The position numbers and the translations under genes were made by a program. From an uncultured Ruminococcus sp. (lineage in GTDB: Bacteria; Bacillota; Clostridia; Oscillospirales; CAG-272), in the NCBI GenBank assembly GCA_902766575.1, contig CACXED010000041.1:1-5892 (forward strand): a stretch of DNA of 5,892 nt, in the 5' to 3' direction. Shown here piece after piece: positions 4,481 through 5,892 of this stretch. Position 1 is the stretch's first letter; each line of letters opens with the position of its first letter. The notes below the pieces were generated by a model. It was given only the letters and a program-made list of their open reading frames with translations, searched no databases and had not been told where the DNA came from.

Positions 4481-5845
4481 TGAGACCCGGCTGATCCTCC
4501 AGTCAGAGAGCCGGTTGTCGTAGCCGGTCGTGTCGCGGTAAAGCCTGAGCGGGCGGGTATAGCTTTCGCCGCCGGATGTAAAGGTCACGTCGTAGTCGCC
4601 GAAGAAGCCCTCGAACACAAAGCGCTCGTCCTTTCCGGAGCGGTCGAGCTCGGTGTGCCACTCGCGGTTGATAAGCCGGTCGAGCACCTCGTAGGCGGGC
4701 TTGGGCGAGAGGTCGTTTCTCATCAGTCCGGCGTGATAGACATTCTCGCCGCCGTATGCCGTGCCGTCGACGAGATTCCACCAGATGAACGCCTCGACGT
4801 ATTTCTGCGAGAACCAGAGCCTGACCATCCGCTCGACCAGCTCAGCCTGAATCTGCTCGTCCTCCGGCTCGTTCGACCAGGAGGGTATTGAGACCTCCGA
4901 GATGTGGATCGGCAGTCGGAAGTCGGAGTAGCGCTCGAATATATCGAGCAGTCTCAGCGGATCATAGAGCGGCCCGGCGGCGGAGATCTCGTTCTCGCGT
5001 CCGGTAAAGGCGTGGAACTGCATACCGACGCCCTCGATCTTAGTTCCGCGGGCGAGCTGATCCTTCAGCATCAGATAATAGCGGCTGCGGGTTCCGACAT
5101 ATTCGTTCTTTCCGAAGGTCTCAAAGCAGCCCTCGTTCCAGAAAAGGCGGGTGTTCGGGAACTCGCGCTTTGCGAGGTCGAAGCAGTATTTTTCGTGCTC
5201 GGGCTCGTCGGTGATCTGGAAATTGCGCATACCGTTGCCCTTGTAGCAGTTTTTATAGATCGAATACATCTCGTTTATCACGTCCATGTCCTCGAAATCG
5301 TAGCGATAGCGCTCTCCGAGAGCCGCCGCGCGCTTTGCGAGGGCAATGTCTATCCCGCGGTTCGAGTCGGGCAGCCATGCCGGATTGAACGAGTTGTAGG
5401 CAAGACAGTGAGCCTTCATGCGTATTTTATTCTCGGCGCAGTAATCGCGCACGATATCGAGCGCCGGTCGCCGCCAGATGTTCGGCGAGTCTGCGTCAAA
5501 GCGCGGCTTGCCCTCCTCGGGCTCGAGAGCGTCCCAGTAGATCGGAGCGACTCCGCAGTTGAAGATTTTCCTGAAAGCCTCGCGGTAAGCCCTGTTCTTC
5601 TCCGGCTCGGGGAACTGATCGAGCAGAAAGAGCGAGCAGCCGAACTTGAACTCGTGCCTTGTCTGCTTCACGCTGACCGAGTCGGGATAGATGCGCTTGC
5701 CGTCGCGGTCGAAGAATTGCAGCGAGAATACGCCCATGCGGTTCTCGCGGATGTTCCGGTCGAGCTTTCCGCCGACAAATTCGCTGTTTTTGTCAAAGAT
5801 CTCGATGAGCTTATACCTCGGATGGGATTTCAGCTTTTCGTCCAT
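4475..5845 (-). CDS. GH10-like glycoside hydrolase (xylanase family, divergent active site)
   Basis: A 456-residue protein with no signal peptide. The first 70 or so residues are a small beta-domain ending in H-E-F-K-F-G (64-69), seen in front of some GH10 domains. The barrel shows GH10 landmarks in order: Y-W-D-A-L-E-P-E-E-G-K (103-113), M-K-A-H-C-L-A-Y-N-S (143-152), D-V-I-N-E-M (188-193) with acid/base Glu192, M-Q-F-H-A-F (275-280), H-I-S-E-V-S-I (314-320) with nucleophile Glu317, and S-P-K-P-A-Y (380-385) near the barrel end. Residues about 395-456 look like a small beta-domain (G-F-F-G-D-Y-D-V). GH10 enzymes are retaining endo-beta-1,4-xylanases. Here several residues that normally hold xylose at subsites -1/-2 differ, so the substrate may not be xylan. 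The start is the ATG with GGAGG eight bases upstream; a TTG five codons earlier overlaps that ribosome binding site. The gene converges on the operon and shares its promoter core. Confidence 0.82.
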   Translation of the reverse strand: MDEKLKSHPRYKLIEIFDKNSEFVGGKLDRNIRENRMGVFSLQFFDRDGKRIYPDSVSVKQTRHEFKFGCSLFLLDQFPEPEKNRAYREAFRKIFNCGVAPIYWDALEPEEGKPRFDADSPNIWRRPALDIVRDYCAENKIRMKAHCLAYNSFNPAWLPDSNRGIDIALAKRAAALGERYRYDFEDMDVINEMYSIYKNCYKGNGMRNFQITDEPEHEKYCFDLAKREFPNTRLFWNEGCFETFGKNEYVGTRSRYYLMLKDQLARGTKIEGVGMQFHAFTGRENEISAAGPLYDPLRLLDIFERYSDFRLPIHISEVSIPSWSNEPEDEQIQAELVERMVRLWFSQKYVEAFIWWNLVDGTAYGGENVYHAGLMRNDLSPKPAYEVLDRLINREWHTELDRSGKDERFVFEGFFGDYDVTFTSGGESYTRPLRLYRDTTGYDNRLSDWRISRVSI

Positions 5846-5853
5846 GGTTATGA

Positions 5854-5858
5854 CCTCC
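5854..5858 (-). promoter_or_regulatory. Ribosome binding site of the GH10-like gene
   Basis: GGAGG on the - strand, eight bases before the ATG at 5845-5843. It overlaps the alternative TTG start at 5860, which therefore cannot be used with this site. Confidence 0.75.
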
Positions 5859-5860
5859 AA

Positions 5861-5887
5861 AAATTTAATCTGTCTTATTCTACCACA
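5861..5887 (-). promoter_or_regulatory. Promoter -10 and leader start of the GH10-like gene (its -35 lies outside the window)
   Basis: On the - strand, TGTGGTAGAAT (5887-5877) contains the -10 TAGAAT (5882-5877). Six bases later comes GATTAAATTT (5870-5861). Both blocks and their spacing are identical to those of the esterase/GH78 promoter at 1252-1278. With a 17-base spacer the -35 would lie near 5900-5905, beyond the window end, so only half the promoter can be judged. Confidence 0.6.
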
Positions 5888-5892
5888 GAATA

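Overview
The window looks like chromosome from an anaerobic, plant-glycan-using member of the Clostridia (Bacillota), possibly an uncultured gut lineage. The evidence is a Spo0A-family regulator, which is confined to endospore-forming Bacillota and their relatives. Strong AGGAGG-type ribosome binding sites, sigma-A type promoters and cysteine-rich enzymes without signal peptides fit the same picture. Genes are G+C-rich and the intergenic control region is A+T-rich. The lineage call is inference.

Layout: (1) Positions 1-195 carry the C-terminal end of an AraC-family regulator on the + strand. (2) It converges with a complete spo0A-like gene (211-1008, - strand). That gene has an intact Spo0A DNA-binding domain but a receiver domain missing several phosphorylation-site residues. 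(3) Positions 1009-1301 form a divergent control region. It holds a promoter and structured leader for the spo0A-like gene, a good sigma-A promoter for the rightward operon, an exact 0A-box (TGTCGAA) and three inverted repeats. (4) The rightward operon (1302-4433) encodes a two-domain SGNH/GDSL esterase and a GH78-like six-hairpin glycosidase, probably an alpha-L-rhamnosidase. It ends at a strong hairpin terminator (4445-4480). (5) A convergent gene (4475-5845, - strand) encodes an unusual GH10-like glycosidase. Its -10 region and leader start, at the right edge of the window, match those of the esterase/glycosidase operon.

How the genes may work together: all three enzymes lack export signals. 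They look like a cytoplasmic set that removes ester groups, removes a terminal sugar such as rhamnose, and cleaves the backbone of an imported decorated oligosaccharide. The two near-identical promoter cores suggest the two transcription units are co-regulated. The 0A-box between the spo0A-like gene and the operon suggests, without proving, that the Spo0A-like protein controls sugar metabolism and/or itself. The most unusual items are the Spo0A homologue with a degenerate receiver next to a glycan locus, the shared promoter core, and the GH10-like enzyme that keeps its catalytic glutamates but has changed most of the usual xylose-contact residues.
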